NCBI GenBank assembly: GCA_946811695.1
Contig: OX328128.1
Coordinates: 73,944,164 to 74,008,163 of the forward strand
Reading direction: 5' to 3'
DNA length: 64,000 nucleotides
Source of the DNA: Gonocerus acuteangulatus
Taxonomy: Eukaryota; Arthropoda; Insecta; Hemiptera; Coreidae
The position numbers were made by a program, and so were the translations under genes. Each line of letters begins with the position of its first letter. Position 1 is the stretch's first letter. This document shows positions 22,549-35,473 of the stretch, piece after piece. The notes beneath the pieces are model-generated. The model worked only from the letters and a program-made list of their open reading frames with translations, made no database searches and was not told the DNA's origin.

Positions 22549-22667
22549 AGCACTTTCCTCCGAAGGAAAGTAGCTATTGAGGTTGGACTCATGACGGATT
22601 TTTTGAAAAATTTCTTCAAATGTTTATCGATCCTTCCTAGTAGACACCGAAAATGACCCCCGTTAAA

Positions 22668-22754
<87 letters not shown>

Positions 22755-24324
22755 TGTTAACACGATAGCGGCCAGAGTTTTTGTTTTTTCGTCACGAAAC
22801 TTGGTATACCCGGTCCACCGGAAGGGGGGGTTTACCCCGAACCCTAAACACTAATTTGACCATATCAGCCGTCATATTTGTTATATTTCAACGAAACTTG
22901 GTATTCGTAGTGGTAATATAGAGAGAAAAGTAAGATATAAAAATGAACTAAATCGGTTCATTAGAATGGGGGGTTTACTCCGGACCCACAATACCAATTT
23001 GCCACTAACAGCCGTGATTTTTGGTATATTTGGACCAAACACGGTATTCGTAGTGGTAATCCACAGGTAAATATGTTTTGTAAAAATAAACTAAATCGGT
23101 TCATTAGGAGGGGGGTTTACTCCGGACCCACAATACCAATTAGCCACTACCAGCCGTGATTTTTGGTATATATTTGGACCAAACACGGTATTCGTAGTGG
23201 TAATCCACAGGTAAATATGTTTTGTAAAAATATACTAAATCGGTTCATTAGGAGGGGGGTTTACTCCGGACCCACAATACCAATTCACCACTACCAGCCG
23301 TGATTTTTGGTATATTTCGACCAAACTCGGGATTCGTAGTGGTAATCCACAGGTAAATATGTGTTGTAAAAATAAACTAAATCGGTTCATTAGGAGGGGG
23401 GTTTACTCCGGACCCACAATACCAATTAGCCACTACCAGCCGTGATTTTTGGTATATATTTGGACCAAACACGGTATTCGTAGTGGTAATCCACAGGTAA
23501 ATATGTTTTGTAAAAATATACTAAATCGGTTCATTAGGAGGGGGGTTTACTCCGGACCCACAATACCAATTCACCACTACCAGCCGTGATTTTTGGTATA
23601 TTTCGACCAAACTCGGGATTCGTAGTGGTAATCCACAGGTAAATATGTGTTGTAAAAATAAACTAAATCGGTTCATTAGGAGGGGGGGGGGGTTTACTCC
23701 GGACCCACAATACCAATTCGCCACTACCAGCCGTGATTTTTGGTATATTTCGACGAGACTCGGTATTCGTAGTGGTAATCTACAGGTAAATATGTGTTGT
23801 AAAAATAAACTAAATTGGTTCATTAGGAGGGGGGTTTACACCGGACCCAAATTACTAATATACTCATACCGGTCGTAATTTCTGCTGTATTGCAACGAAA
23901 CGCGGTATACATCGTGGGTATCTCTTGAGAAAGAAGTGTAAAAATGAGCTGAATCGGTCAATCGGAAAGCGGGGGTTTACTTTGTAATATATTTCAATAG
24001 AAAAGCCCGCCAGACGTAGGTTCACAAAGCCGCCGCAAGGAGCGCTTTCTACCACTATCCTGTTCCTGCGTTAGATCAAAATACGATAATATGAGGTTTT
24101 TTGTATTTATTAAGTAGTGTAGTATAGTATTTATTACCATGTGTAAACATAACTCTGGAAGCAAATTAATAATTGATCAGTTACTCATTACAAAATTAAA
24201 AGAGAACTATTCATGTTTATATTTTATTTATGTAGGATATTTTAAGCAAATTGTTCTGGAAAGCAGTCTAAACTACCCAAATTCTGAGGAAAGTGCTTAG
24301 TTATGCAGTTCCCGCGTGACGGAC
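22549..24324 (+). mobile_element. Family A element A4, expanded subrepeats
   Basis: 5' hairpin at 22549, a compound (CT)n(TA)n tract 22671-22751, then nine G-run subrepeats at ~142-145-bp spacing (G runs near 22826, 22966, 23109, 23254, 23396, 23539, 23683, 23828, 23969). It ends GACGGAC + T5 at 24324. Subrepeats at 23115 and 23401 match each other best, as do those at 23260 and 23545: a ~286-bp dimer has been duplicated. Confidence 0.85.
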
Positions 24325-24338
24325 TTTTTATAATAATA

Positions 24339-24720
24339 CTAGCTGTTACCCAACATGCCATGCTATTCATAAAATAGCCGACAGAGGCCAGCACCACAGC
24401 CTGTGAGTAGATAGCTCTTATGAAAGGCCAGCGCTCCTTAGTTAGACAGTGACTGTTGATATAAAATTGAAATAAACTGTATTACATGATTATATGATGA
24501 TGTAAAGTCATCAATGAATTCGAGTTATTCTAATTATCAAGAACACCAACAAATAAATTTGAGACATTATTCAAAATGGCTGTCGATTCAAAATGGCCGT
24601 AAGAATCTGAATGGTTCAGTGTAGCCAATTTTTCTTGAGCAGTTTTTGTGATTCGAAGAAGAGACTTGTGAACAATGAAAGTGCATTAATGTAAAATAAA
24701 TTTAATGCACATCAAAACAG
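24339..24720 (-). mobile_element. Helitron 3' end (minus)
   Basis: CTAG at 24339-24342 on the minus strand with CAGCTAG context as in the other Helitron ends. The upstream limit is unknown and no coding is visible. Confidence 0.4.
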
Positions 24721-25099
24721 TAATGTACCGTTGGAAAATAATGTGTACAAGCAGAGAAAATTAAGGGTTGCCAAAAAAAAAAAACCCTGGCTTTTCTAAA
24801 TAACCCTTGGAACGTCATATGCCTGGAACAAAAGGAGCAGATAGAAAGTTACGATTGGCAGCTTTGAACTACATTTTTTGCCTAGTTTCACTTTCTTTAG
24901 TATTGTCATCTACTTGCGATACATCGTCAGTCGTCAGCCTGTTCCATTCCCGACCTTTCTTAAGCACCTGACGACATTCCTGCTGATGTCCTGTTGGTCG
25001 ACGGTGATCTCTTTCACGCGAGGGTGCTGCTCGTCATGGGTCGTTCGTCTTGGATGCTCCGTAATTCCGGTGGGACGCATCAACTACTTTCTATCTTCA

Positions 25100-25170
<71 letters not shown>

Positions 25171-25330
25171 GGGCAAGGACGAGCTGAAGCCGTTCACATC
25201 TTACATAACATCCAAGATTATATGTACGGTAACTGTCCACTAGAGTTGTGTGCATTTTTCGGTCGACGTAGCACCGATTTTCATTAAATCAGATTATTTT
25301 TGAGCTTGCTAAACGGAACAGAGACACAAT
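24721..25330. other. Unassigned segment, GC-richer, split by (TA)n
   Basis: 24940-25090 and 25169-25270 are clearly less AT-rich and are separated by a 66-base TA run (25103-25168). Frames of 121 and 97 codons cross it but read as IYIY through the microsatellite. The minus strand has a partial open frame (ITEHPRRTTHDEQHPRVKE) that I cannot assign. It may be decayed transposon coding. Confidence 0.4.
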
Positions 25331-26700
25331 ATTTATATATTTATACGGAGTGCCCCACGTAAGAAATAACTCCTAAACGGTTGGTGGTATCAAAAGAGTT
25401 CAAAGGAGCAAAGTTATAGTTATCGTCTAGACTTTGTGCCCTGAGAAAATAATACTTCTAAGGGTTCAAATAGATCTTTGAAAAAGGTTTCCTCTTTACC
25501 CATATGTAGCATTATAATTTTTAAGAGTACTAAAAAAACAAGGAAGAACCATGCCAAAGGGTTTTCGATGCTTCAAGTTCTCTGTAAAAATACGTTTTTA
25601 TTTGCACGTCTTCCTCATCTGAAATTCCAAAAAAAGAAAAGAATTTAATTTATAGAAGTAGTATTTTTGATGCGGGAGAGGTTAATCAGCTTATCAGAAT
25701 GTGATCAGGATTCAACAAAACTATTCCCTTTAGTGTTTACTTAAAAAAAAAAAAAATATATAATTATAATAAAAAGAAATACAAAAGTTTGGCAGAAGAA
25801 TCGCCAAACTTACAGATCACAAGTAATGAAGGAGTTGGTGTTTCTTGTGGCCTGTTGTCATGATTTGTCCAGCGGGGGAAGAATAGAATTAATAAGATAT
25901 GGTTGATAAGTTTAAGGATTAAGAGAGATCTCAGCTCGTTATAATGCACATCATTGGGCTGTTGAAAACCCTAGATGGACCAGGAGTGTCGATAGTCAGC
26001 ACCGGTGGATAATCAACGTCTGGTGTTGACTCATCGGGAGCATGTTACCGATCCATATTTTAAACCCGAGGCTCGTACTGGTGACCAATATGCCCACTTC
26101 ATAAGAGATATTCTCATATCGCATATGTATGTATATGTACATACTTACACAAACACATACAATTTCACACATACCAATTCGTGGACTTTTCTTGTGTGCA
26201 CTTGTCAGGTCGTGTCATTAGCGGGTTTCCTCCTCTTGGTAGAAACACTTTATTGTTACATTATTTTGTGTCGGACATTGCAGTTTAAACGCTGTACGTA
26301 TTAAGTAACACGCTCATACTCCTATTAAAATCCCCGACCACCGAACCGTGTAGTCCTTGCTCCGAAATAGCTGGTTATTAAACCCCAATCATCTACCGAG
26401 TTGATACCGGCTAGGTGTTCATCGCTCCTGCACCTAGGCTGTTCTCGTTTTGCGCCGGGGCGTTCTTCTTGAGGTAGGTCTGATGGAAAGACTCTTTAAA
26501 ATCAACTGCATCGTTTAAATGTGTGTCTTATCTTATTTGCCTTAAATTCAGTTAGGTTTCCTAAATATTTTTTGTCATCGTACGACCCATAGGTTGGAAG
26601 ATCATTAATGTCGCACGGACCGACGAGAGCAGTACGCATTTTAGAACCCATAGTTTAAAAAAATACCACTCGTTCAAATTGAACGATATATATCAATCAA
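25331..26700. other. Unassigned sequence
   Basis: 25345-25620 includes a GGAGTGCCCCACGTAAGAAA motif that looks like a repeat terminus. 25990-26310 holds a 99-codon frame (26005-26304), and 26330-26480 is GC-richer. No domain, exon pattern or recognised family in any of these. Confidence 0.35.

Positions 26701-26701
<1 letters not shown>

Positions 26702-26764
<63 letters not shown>
26702..26764. repeat. (TA)n microsatellite
   Basis: Uninterrupted TA run. Confidence 0.95.
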
Positions 26765-26768
<4 letters not shown>

Positions 26769-26989
26769 AAAATGTAGCGGATCGCTGTCTGTACATGGAA
26801 GATATATGGGGAAAATTACTATAGGGGCCTTTATCAACGCAATAGTACCCAAACCAACGATTTTTAGAATTTTTTTTTTCTGTTTGTCTGTAGGTATTTC
26901 TGCTTTCTGTCAGACACTCTATACGCAATAGGGTTTAACAATCCCTAAGGGGTCAGCTTAGTGGCTCTGTCACGTTTTATCGTGTATAG

Positions 26990-27123
26990 AGAAGCGTTAC
27001 TGGAAAGTAGATTTTTTTTAAACACCCATACTACGGTGTTTAGAGTCAAAAATAAACCAAAGGATAAATCCAAAAATGCTGCCCTAAGTCACTATCCACG
27101 TGGACGAAGTCGCGTACAGCTAG
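26990..27123 (+). mobile_element. Helitron 3' end (plus)
   Basis: It terminates in CAGCTAG with CTAG at 27120-27123 and T following, after CCACGTGGACGAAGTCGCG. The 5' limit is unknown. Confidence 0.45.
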
Positions 27124-27184
27124 TATATAAATGTAATATATTTTTTTATTCCTCTCATTGCTAACCATTATGTTTCGCCATGAC

Positions 27185-27247
27185 AATTAATGTAAATACT
27201 ACCCGAAAGTCACTATTTGACGCTGACGATGTCGCGAGCTCAGCTAG
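27185..27247 (+). mobile_element. Second Helitron 3' end (plus)
   Basis: A variant of the preceding end: GACGATGTCGCGAGCTCAGC then CTAG at 27244-27247. Only the end is recognisable. Confidence 0.4.
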
Positions 27248-27880
27248 TCTCTAATAAAAGGTGGACCCAGTTGCCGTGAGTGCGATGGTTTAAGCTCTCC
27301 GCGCTTAAGGCTGTAATTTTTGTAAAAAGGAAAAATCCTCATTATACTGGAATAGAAATGGTTTAAATTTGGATTCCAATATTCTTGCTATCTAAGCAAC
27401 AGATTTAGCTACTGCCAACCGGATCGGTTCTTTTTATCCTCAAAATCCTGGAAAAGGCTTGGAATTCAAAGCGGAAAGTTGCCCATAAAAACCTCTTTTA
27501 ATTTTAAAATTTACTTTACTAACTCTCTTGATCAAACCGCGGCTATTTCTCCGCGGTAGAAACATCTTATGTCTAAGTAATACTTGGATTTCAAGCGAAT
27601 AAGTCGGTCCGATATTAAAATGAATATTTTAATGGCAGTAAATGACGGCTCTATGTTAGCGTCATAAAGCCCAGCGAAGAATTCAAGATATCATTTAATG
27701 GGGCCATTACAATGGACGAGCTCACTGCCCACCTGTTCCACAAGGCCAGCCTGCACAAAGATGTCGACCCGATTTGCATACAGTGACGGCTGTATTTATA
27801 GACAGTATTAATAGTCTACTGCTCCCATTATCGGGCAAGACATTTTTGACAGGACAACCTCACTCGCAGAAATAGGTGAA
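27248..27880. other. Unassigned sequence with a GC-richer core
   Basis: 27650-27800 is less AT-rich and free of recognised repeats, but I cannot define splice sites or a protein in either strand. Confidence 0.35.
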
Positions 27881-27894
27881 CATCGCAAGTTCAA

Positions 27895-28380
27895 AATACC
27901 TAAAGGTCCACGGAAATTTACTTAACCCCAGTGTATCTGACATATAAATACCTTGTGATGTCCTAGGAAAACGTTGACAGAGGACATTGAAAACGTCAGA
28001 AGTTCTTTTGAAAACGTTGAAGATCATCCGAAAAACAGAATACGTTAATAGACCGCTGAAATTTACGGGGCCAGTATATCTGACATTGATAACGTTTTAT
28101 AACTTTGTGGAACAAGACTCCAAGGAAATAATACACGACATATGTCAACAGTTCATGCGTCAGACATATAAAACGTTTGAGACTCTTGGAAAACGTTGAA
28201 GGAGATCATCCCAAGAACAGAATATGTAAAAGGACCGCGGAAATGTACGGGAACCAGTATGTCTGACATTGATAACGTTGTATGTTCTTTATAAACGTTG
28301 TCGGACAACAGCCCATGCGTCAGACATATAAAACGTTTGAGACTCTTGGAAAATGTCGACGAAAAATGTCACAAGGGAAA
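27895..28380 (+). repeat. Diverged tandem repeats, ~145-180 bp
   Basis: Phrases recur in the same order: a GGAAATTTAC/GAAATTTACGG/GAAATGTACGG block (about 27913, 28058, 28238), GTATATCTGACATTGATAAC-like (27932, 28071, 28256), and CAGACATATAAAACGTTTGA (28161 and 28322). Spacing of 140-180 bp resembles the following satellite in length, but I see no sequence homology to it. Confidence 0.6.
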
Positions 28381-28802
28381 AATACGTTTTTTACAGAAAC
28401 GACGACACTCCTTTTATCAAACCTAGAAATATTTTTTCTTCCTTTTTTTTATAATGCCAATGAGCAATGCTACAAGCCTTGAACGCGTCATAAGCCTATT
28501 GCCGACATTACAAGTCAGGAAGACATTATAAGCCCCGGATACCACTACATCCAAGGCTTATTGATCGGAGTAACGAGACTTGTCACGCGAGAACGCCACA
28601 AGCCGTCTGGCGTCGTCCACGACTCCAAGGAGAAGGGTAAACGTATTGACAGTTGTCCACAACTTGTTCGCCAAAATACAGTCTATTCTCGATGTACCGA
28701 ACTTCCCTAAGTCGAAACAGAATCTATGTTCTCTAGTCATTTTGATGGCCACTATGACAATCGTATTTATTACAAAAAGTCTGGCATTTATAGATTCAGG
28801 CT
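28381..28802. other. Unassigned sequence before the satellite
   Basis: Overlapping 64-75-codon frames on both strands, none with a domain. It ends exactly where the first satellite monomer begins. Confidence 0.4.
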
Positions 28803-31800
28803 CTTAGGGTATTTAACGATTCAGGGTTATTATAATCTCTCTGATGACGTAAAACGATCGGGGTTATATGAAATCTATGTAAGTTTAAATGGTCAAATGC
28901 AAAGTAAGTGAGAAGGTATTATTAGGTTCTTGACAAGGTATTAAGAGTCTAAAACTTAGGGTATTTAACGATTCAGGGTTATTATAATCTCTCTGATGAC
29001 GTAAAACGATCGGGGTTATATGAAATCTATGTAAGTTTAAATGGTCAAATGCAAAGTAAGTGAGAAGGTATTATTAGGTTCTTGACAAGGTATTAAGAGT
29101 CTAAAACTTAGGGTATTTAACGATTCAGGGTTATTATAATCTCTCTGATGACGTAAAACGATCGGGGTTATATGAAATCTATGTAAGTTTAAATGGTCAA
29201 ATGCAAAGTAAGTGAGAAGGTATTATTAGGTTCTTGACAAGGCATTAAGAGTCTAAAACTTAGGGTATTTAACGATTCAGGGTTATTATAATCTCTCTGA
29301 TGACGTAAAACGATCGGGGTTATATGAAATCTATGTAAGTTTAAATGGTCAAATGCAAAGTAAGTGAGAAGGTATTATTAGGTTCTTGACAAGGTATTAA
29401 GAGTCTAAAACTTAGGGTATTTAACGATTCAGGGTTATTATAATCTCTCTGATGACGTAAAACGATCGGGGTTATATGAAATCTATGTAAGTTTAAATGG
29501 TCAAATGCAAAGTAAGTGAGAAGGTATTATTAGGTTCTTGACAAGGTATTAAGAGTCTAAAACTTAGGGTATTTAACGATTCAGGGTTATTATAATCTCT
29601 CTGATGACGTAAAACGAACGGGGTTATATGAAATCTATGTAAGTTTAAATGGTCAAATGCAAAGTAAGTGAGAAGGTATTATTAGGTTCTTGACAAGGTA
29701 TTAAGAGTCTAAAACTTAGGGTATTTAACGATTCAGGGTTATTATAATCTCTCTGATGACGTAAAACGATCGGGGTTATATGAAATCTATGTAAGTTTAA
29801 ATGGTCAAATGCAAAGTAAGTGAGAAGGTATTATTAGGTTCTTGACAAGGTATTAAGAGTCTAAAACTTAGGGTATTTAACGATTCAGGGTTATTATAAT
29901 CTCTCTGATGACGTAAAACGATCGGGGTTATATGAAATCTATGTAAGTTTAAATGGTCAAATGCAAAGTAAGTGAGAAGGTATTATTAGGTTCTTGACAA
30001 GGTATTAAGAGTCTAAAACTTAGGGTATTTAACGATTCAGGGTTATTATAATCTCTCTGATGACGTAAAACGATCGGGGTTATATGAAATCTATGTAAGT
30101 TTAAATGGTCAAATGCAAAGTAAGTGAGAAGGTATTATTAGGTTCTTGACAAGGTATTAAGAGTCTAAAACTTAGGGTATTTAACGATTCAGGGTTATTA
30201 TAATCTCTCTGATGACGTAAAACGATCGGGGTTATATGAAATCTATGTAAGTTTAAATGGTCAAATGCAAAGTAAGTGAGAAGGTATTATTAGGTTCTTG
30301 ACAAGGTATTAAGAGTCTAAAACTTAGGGTATTTAACGATTCAGGGTTATTATAATCTCTCTGATGACGTAAAACGAACGGGGTTATATGAAATCTATGT
30401 AAGTTTAAATGGTCAAATGCAAAGTAAGTGAGAAGGTATTATTAGGTTCTTGACAAGGTATTAAGAGTCTAAAACTTAGGGTATTTAACGATTCAGGGTT
30501 ATTATAATCTCTCTGATGACGTAAAACGATCGGGGTTATATGAAATCTATGTAAGTTTAAATGGTCAAATGCAAAGTAAGTGAGAAGGTATTATTAGGTT
30601 CTTGACAAGGTATTAAGAGTCTAAAACTTAGGGTATTTAACGATTCAGGGTTATTATAATCTCTCTGATGACGTAAAACGAACGGGGTTATATGAAATCT
30701 ATGTAAGTTTAAATGGTCAAATGCAAAGTAAGTGAGAAGGTATTATTAGGTTCTTGACAAGGTATTAAGAGTCTAAAACTTAGGGTATTTAACGATTCAG
30801 GGTTATTATAATCTCTCTGATGACGTAAAACGATCGGGGTTATATGAAATCTATGTAAGTTTAAATGGTCAAATGCAAAGTAAGTGAGAAGGTATTATTA
30901 GGTTCTTGACAAGGTATTAAGAGTCTAAAACTTAGGGTATTTAACGATTCAGGGTTATTATAATCTCTCTGATGACGTAAAACGATCGGGGTTATATGAA
31001 ATCTATGTAAGTTTAAATGGTCAAATGCAAAGTAAGTGAGAAGGTATTATTAGGTTCTTGACAAGGTATTAAGAGTCTAAAACTTAGGGTATTTAACGAT
31101 TCAGGGTTATTATAATCTCTCTGATGACGTAAAACGATCGGGGTTATATGAAATCTATGTAAGTTTAAATGGTCAAATGCAAAGTAAGTGAGAAGGTATT
31201 ATTAGGTTCTTGACAAGGTATTAAGAGTCTAAAACTTAGGGTATTTAACGATTCAGGGTTATTATAATCTCTCTGATGACGTAAAACGATCGGGGTTATA
31301 TGAAATCTATGTAAGTTTAAATGGTCAAATGCAAAGTAAGTGAGAAGGTATTATTAGGTTCTTGACAAGGTATTAAGAGTCTAAAACTTAGGGTATTTAA
31401 CGATTCAGGGTTATTATAATCTCTCTGATGACGTAAAACGATCGGGGTTATATGAAATCTATGTAAGTTTAAATGGTCAAATGCAAAGTAAGTGAGAAGG
31501 TATTATTAGGTTCTTGACAAGGTATTAAGAGTCTAAAACTTAGGGTATTTAACGATTCAGGGTTATTATAATCTCTCTGATGACGTAAAACGATCGGGGT
31601 TATATGAAATCTATGTAAGTTTAAATGGTCAAATGCAAAGTAAGTGAGAAGGTATTATTAGGTTCTTGACAAGGTATTAAGAGTCTAAAACTTAGGGTAT
31701 TTAACGATTCAGGGTTATTATAATCTCTCTGATGACGTAAAACGATCGGGGTTATATGAAATCTATGTAAGTTTAAATGGTCAAATGCAAAGTAAGTGAG

Positions 31801-34800
31801 AAGGTATTATTAGGTTCTTGACAAGGTATTAAGAGTCTAAAACTTAGGGTATTTAACGATTCAGGGTTATTATAATCTCTCTGATGACGTAAAACGATCG
31901 GGGTTATATGAAATCTATGTAAGTTTAAATGGTCAAATGCAAAGTAAGTGAGAAGGTATTATTAGGTTCTTGACAAGGTATTAAGAGTCTAAAACTTAGG
32001 GTATTTAACGATTCAGGGTTATTATAATCTCTCTGATGACGTAAAACGATCGGGGTTATATGAAATCTATGTAAGTTTAAATGGTCAAATGCAAAGTAAG
32101 TGAGAAGGTATTATTAGGTTCTTGACAAGGTATTAAGAGTCTAAAACTTAGGGTATTTAACGATTCAGGGTTATTATAATCTCTCTGATGACGTAAAACG
32201 ATCGGGGTTATATGAAATCTATGTAAGTTTAAATGGTCAAATGCAAAGTAAGTGAGAAGGTATTATTAGGTTCTTGACAAGGTATTAAGAGTCTAAAACT
32301 TAGGGTATTTAACGATTCAGGGTTATTATAATCTCTCTGATGACGTAAAACGATCGGGGTTATATGAAATCTATGTAAGTTTAAATGGTCAAATGCAAAG
32401 TAAGTGAGAAGGTATTATTAGGTTCTTGACAAGGTATTAAGAGTCTAAAACTTAGGGTATTTAACGATTCAGGGTTATTATAATCTCTCTGATGACGTAA
32501 AACGATCGGGGTTATATGAAATCTATGTAAGTTTAAATGGTCAAATGCAAAGTAAGTGAGAAGGTATTATTAGGTTCTTGACAAGGTATTAAGAGTCTAA
32601 AACTTAGGGTATTTAACGATTCAGGGTTATTATAATCTCTCTGATGACGTAAAACGATCGGGGTTATATGAAATCTATGTAAGTTTAAATGGTCAAATGC
32701 AAAGTAAGTGAGAAGGTATTATTAGGTTCTTGACAAGGTATTAAGAGTCTAAAACTTAGGGTATTTAACGATTCAGGGTTATTATAATCTCTCTGATGAC
32801 GTAAAACGATCGGGGTTATATGAAATCTATGTAAGTTTAAATGGTCAAATGCAAAGTAAGTGAGAAGGTATTATTAGGTTCTTGACAAGGTATTAAGAGT
32901 CTAAAACTTAGGGTATTTAACGATTCAGGGTTATTATAATCTCTCTGATGACGTAAAACGATCGGGGTTATATGAAATCTATGTAAGTTTAAATGGTCAA
33001 ATGCAAAGTAAGTGAGAAGGTATTATTAGGTTCTTGACAAGGTATTAAGAGTCTAAAACTTAGGGTATTTAACGATTCAGGGTTATTATAATCTCTCTGA
33101 TGACGTAAAACGATCGGGGTTATATGAAATCTATGTAAGTTTAAATGGTCAAATGCAAAGTAAGTGAGAAGGTATTATTAGGTTCTTGACAAGGTATTAA
33201 GAGTCTAAAACTTAGGGTATTTAACGATTCAGGGTTATTATAATCTCTCTGATGACGTAAAACGATCGGGGTTATATGAAATCTATGTAAGTTTAAATGG
33301 TCAAATGCAAAGTAAGTGAGAAGGTATTATTAGGTTCTTGACAAGGTATTAAGAGTCTAAAACTTAGGGTATTTAACGATTCAGGGTTATTATAATCTCT
33401 CTGATGACGTAAAACGATCGGGGTTATATGAAATCTATGTAAGTTTAAATGGTCAAATGCAAAGTAAGTGAGAAGGTATTATTAGGTTCTTGACAAGGTA
33501 TTAAGAGTCTAAAACTTAGGGTATTTAACGATTCAGGGTTATTATAATCTCTCTGATGACGTAAAACGATCGGGGTTATATGGTCAAATGCAAAGTAAGT
33601 GAGAAGGTATTATTAGGTTCTTGACAAGGTATTAAGAGTCTAAAACTTAGGGTATTTAACGATTCAGGGTTATTATAATCTCTCTGATGACGTAAAACGA
33701 TCGGGGTTATATGAAATCTATGTAAGTTTAAATGGTCAAATGCAAAGTAAGTGAGAAGGTATTATTAGGTTCTTGACAAGGTATTAAGAGTCTAAAACTT
33801 AGGGTATTTAACGATTCAGGGTTATTATAATCTCTCTGATGACGTAAAACGATCGGGGTTATATGAAATCTATGTAAGTTTAAATGGTCAAATGCAAAGT
33901 AAGTGAGAAGGTATTATTAGGTTCTTGACAAGGTATTAAGAGTCTAAAACTTAGGGTATTTAACGATTCAGGGTTATTATAATCTCTCTGATGACGTAAA
34001 ACGATCGGGGTTATATGAAATCTATGTAAGTTTAAATGGTCAAATGCAAAGTAAGTGAGAAGGTATTATTAGGTTCTTGACAAGGTATTAAGAGTCTAAA
34101 ACTTAGGGTATTTAACGATTCAGGGTTATTATAATCTCTCTGATGACGTAAAACGATCGGGGTTATATGAAATCTATGTAAGTTTAAATGGTCAAATGCA
34201 AAGTAAGTGAGAAGGTATTATTAGGTTCTTGACAAGGTATTAAGAGTCTAAAACTTAGGGTATTTAACGATTCAGGGTTATTATAATCTCTCTGATGACG
34301 TAAAACGATCGGGGTTATATGAAATCTATGTAAGTTTAAATGGTCAAATGCAAAGTAAGTGAGAAGGTATTATTAGGTTCTTGACAAGGTATTAAGAGTC
34401 TAAAACTTAGGGTATTTAACGATTCAGGGTTATTATAATCTCTCTGATGACGTAAAACGATCGGGGTTATATGAAATCTATGTAAGTTTAAATGGTCAAA
34501 TGCAAAGTAAGTGAGAAGGTATTATTAGGTTCTTGACAAGGTATTAAGAGTCTAAAACTTAGGGTATTTAACGATTCAGGGTTATTATAATCTCTCTGAT
34601 GACGTAAAACGATCGGGGTTATATGAAATCTATGTAAGTTTAAATGGTCAAATGCAAAGTAAGTGAGAAGGTATTATTAGGTTCTTGACAAGGTATTAAG
34701 AGTCTAAAACTTAGGGTATTTAACGATTCAGGGTTATTATAATCTCTCTGATGACGTAAAACGATCGGGGTTATATGAAATCTATGTAAGTTTAAATGGT

Positions 34801-35473
34801 CAAATGCAAAGTAAGTGAGAAGGTATTATTAGGTTCTTGACAAGGTATTAAGAGTCTAAAACTTAGGGTATTTAACGATTCAGGGTTATTATAATCTCTC
34901 TGATGACGTAAAACGATCGGGGTTATATGAACTCTATGTAAGTTTAAATGGTCAAATGCAAAGTAAGTGAGAAGGTATTATTAGGTTCTTGACAAGGTAT
35001 TAAGAGTCTAAAACTTAGGGTATTTAACGATTCAGGGTTATTATAATCTCTCTGATGACGTAAAACGATCGGGGTTATATGAAATCTATGTAAGTTTAAA
35101 TGGTCAAATGCAAAGTAAGTGAGAAGGTATTATTAGGTTCTTGACAAGGTATTAAGAGTCTAAAACTTAGGGTATTTAACGATTCAGGGTTATTATAATC
35201 TCTCTGATGACGTAAAACGATCGGGGTTATATGAAATCTATGTAAGTTTAAATGGTCAAATGCAAAGTAAGTGAGAAGGTATTATTAGGTTCTTGACAAG
35301 GTATTAAGAGTCTAAAACTTAGGGTATTTAACGATTCAGGGTTATTATAATCTCTCTGATGACGTAAAACGATCGGGGTTATATGAAATCTATGTAAGTT
35401 TAAATGGTCAAATGCAAAGTAAGTGAGAAGGTATTATTAGGTTCTTGACAAGGTATTAAGAGTCTAAAACTTT
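28803..35473. repeat. 152-bp satellite array, about 44 head-to-tail monomers
   Basis: The period is exactly 152 bp (phase word TTAGGGTATTTAACG at 28804, 28956, 29108 and so on). Monomers are almost identical. Private variants include ATCGGGG to AACGGGG (about 29615, 30375, 30679), GGTATT to GGCATT (29242), GAAATC to GAACTC (34929) and one 21-bp deletion at about 33582 between two ATG-containing words. Length fits 44 x 152 minus 21. No open frame crosses a monomer. The last monomer is cut after GTCTAAAACTT. Confidence 0.97.

Noticed and set aside
26215..26245. Family B 5' end (GCGGGTTTCCTCCTCTTGG)
   Set aside because: Short resemblance only; no hairpin partner or downstream B sequence.
28803..35473. 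Telomeric repeat (TTAGGG/TTAGG)
   Set aside because: TTAGGG occurs once per 152-bp monomer; it is a complex satellite and not a telomeric array.
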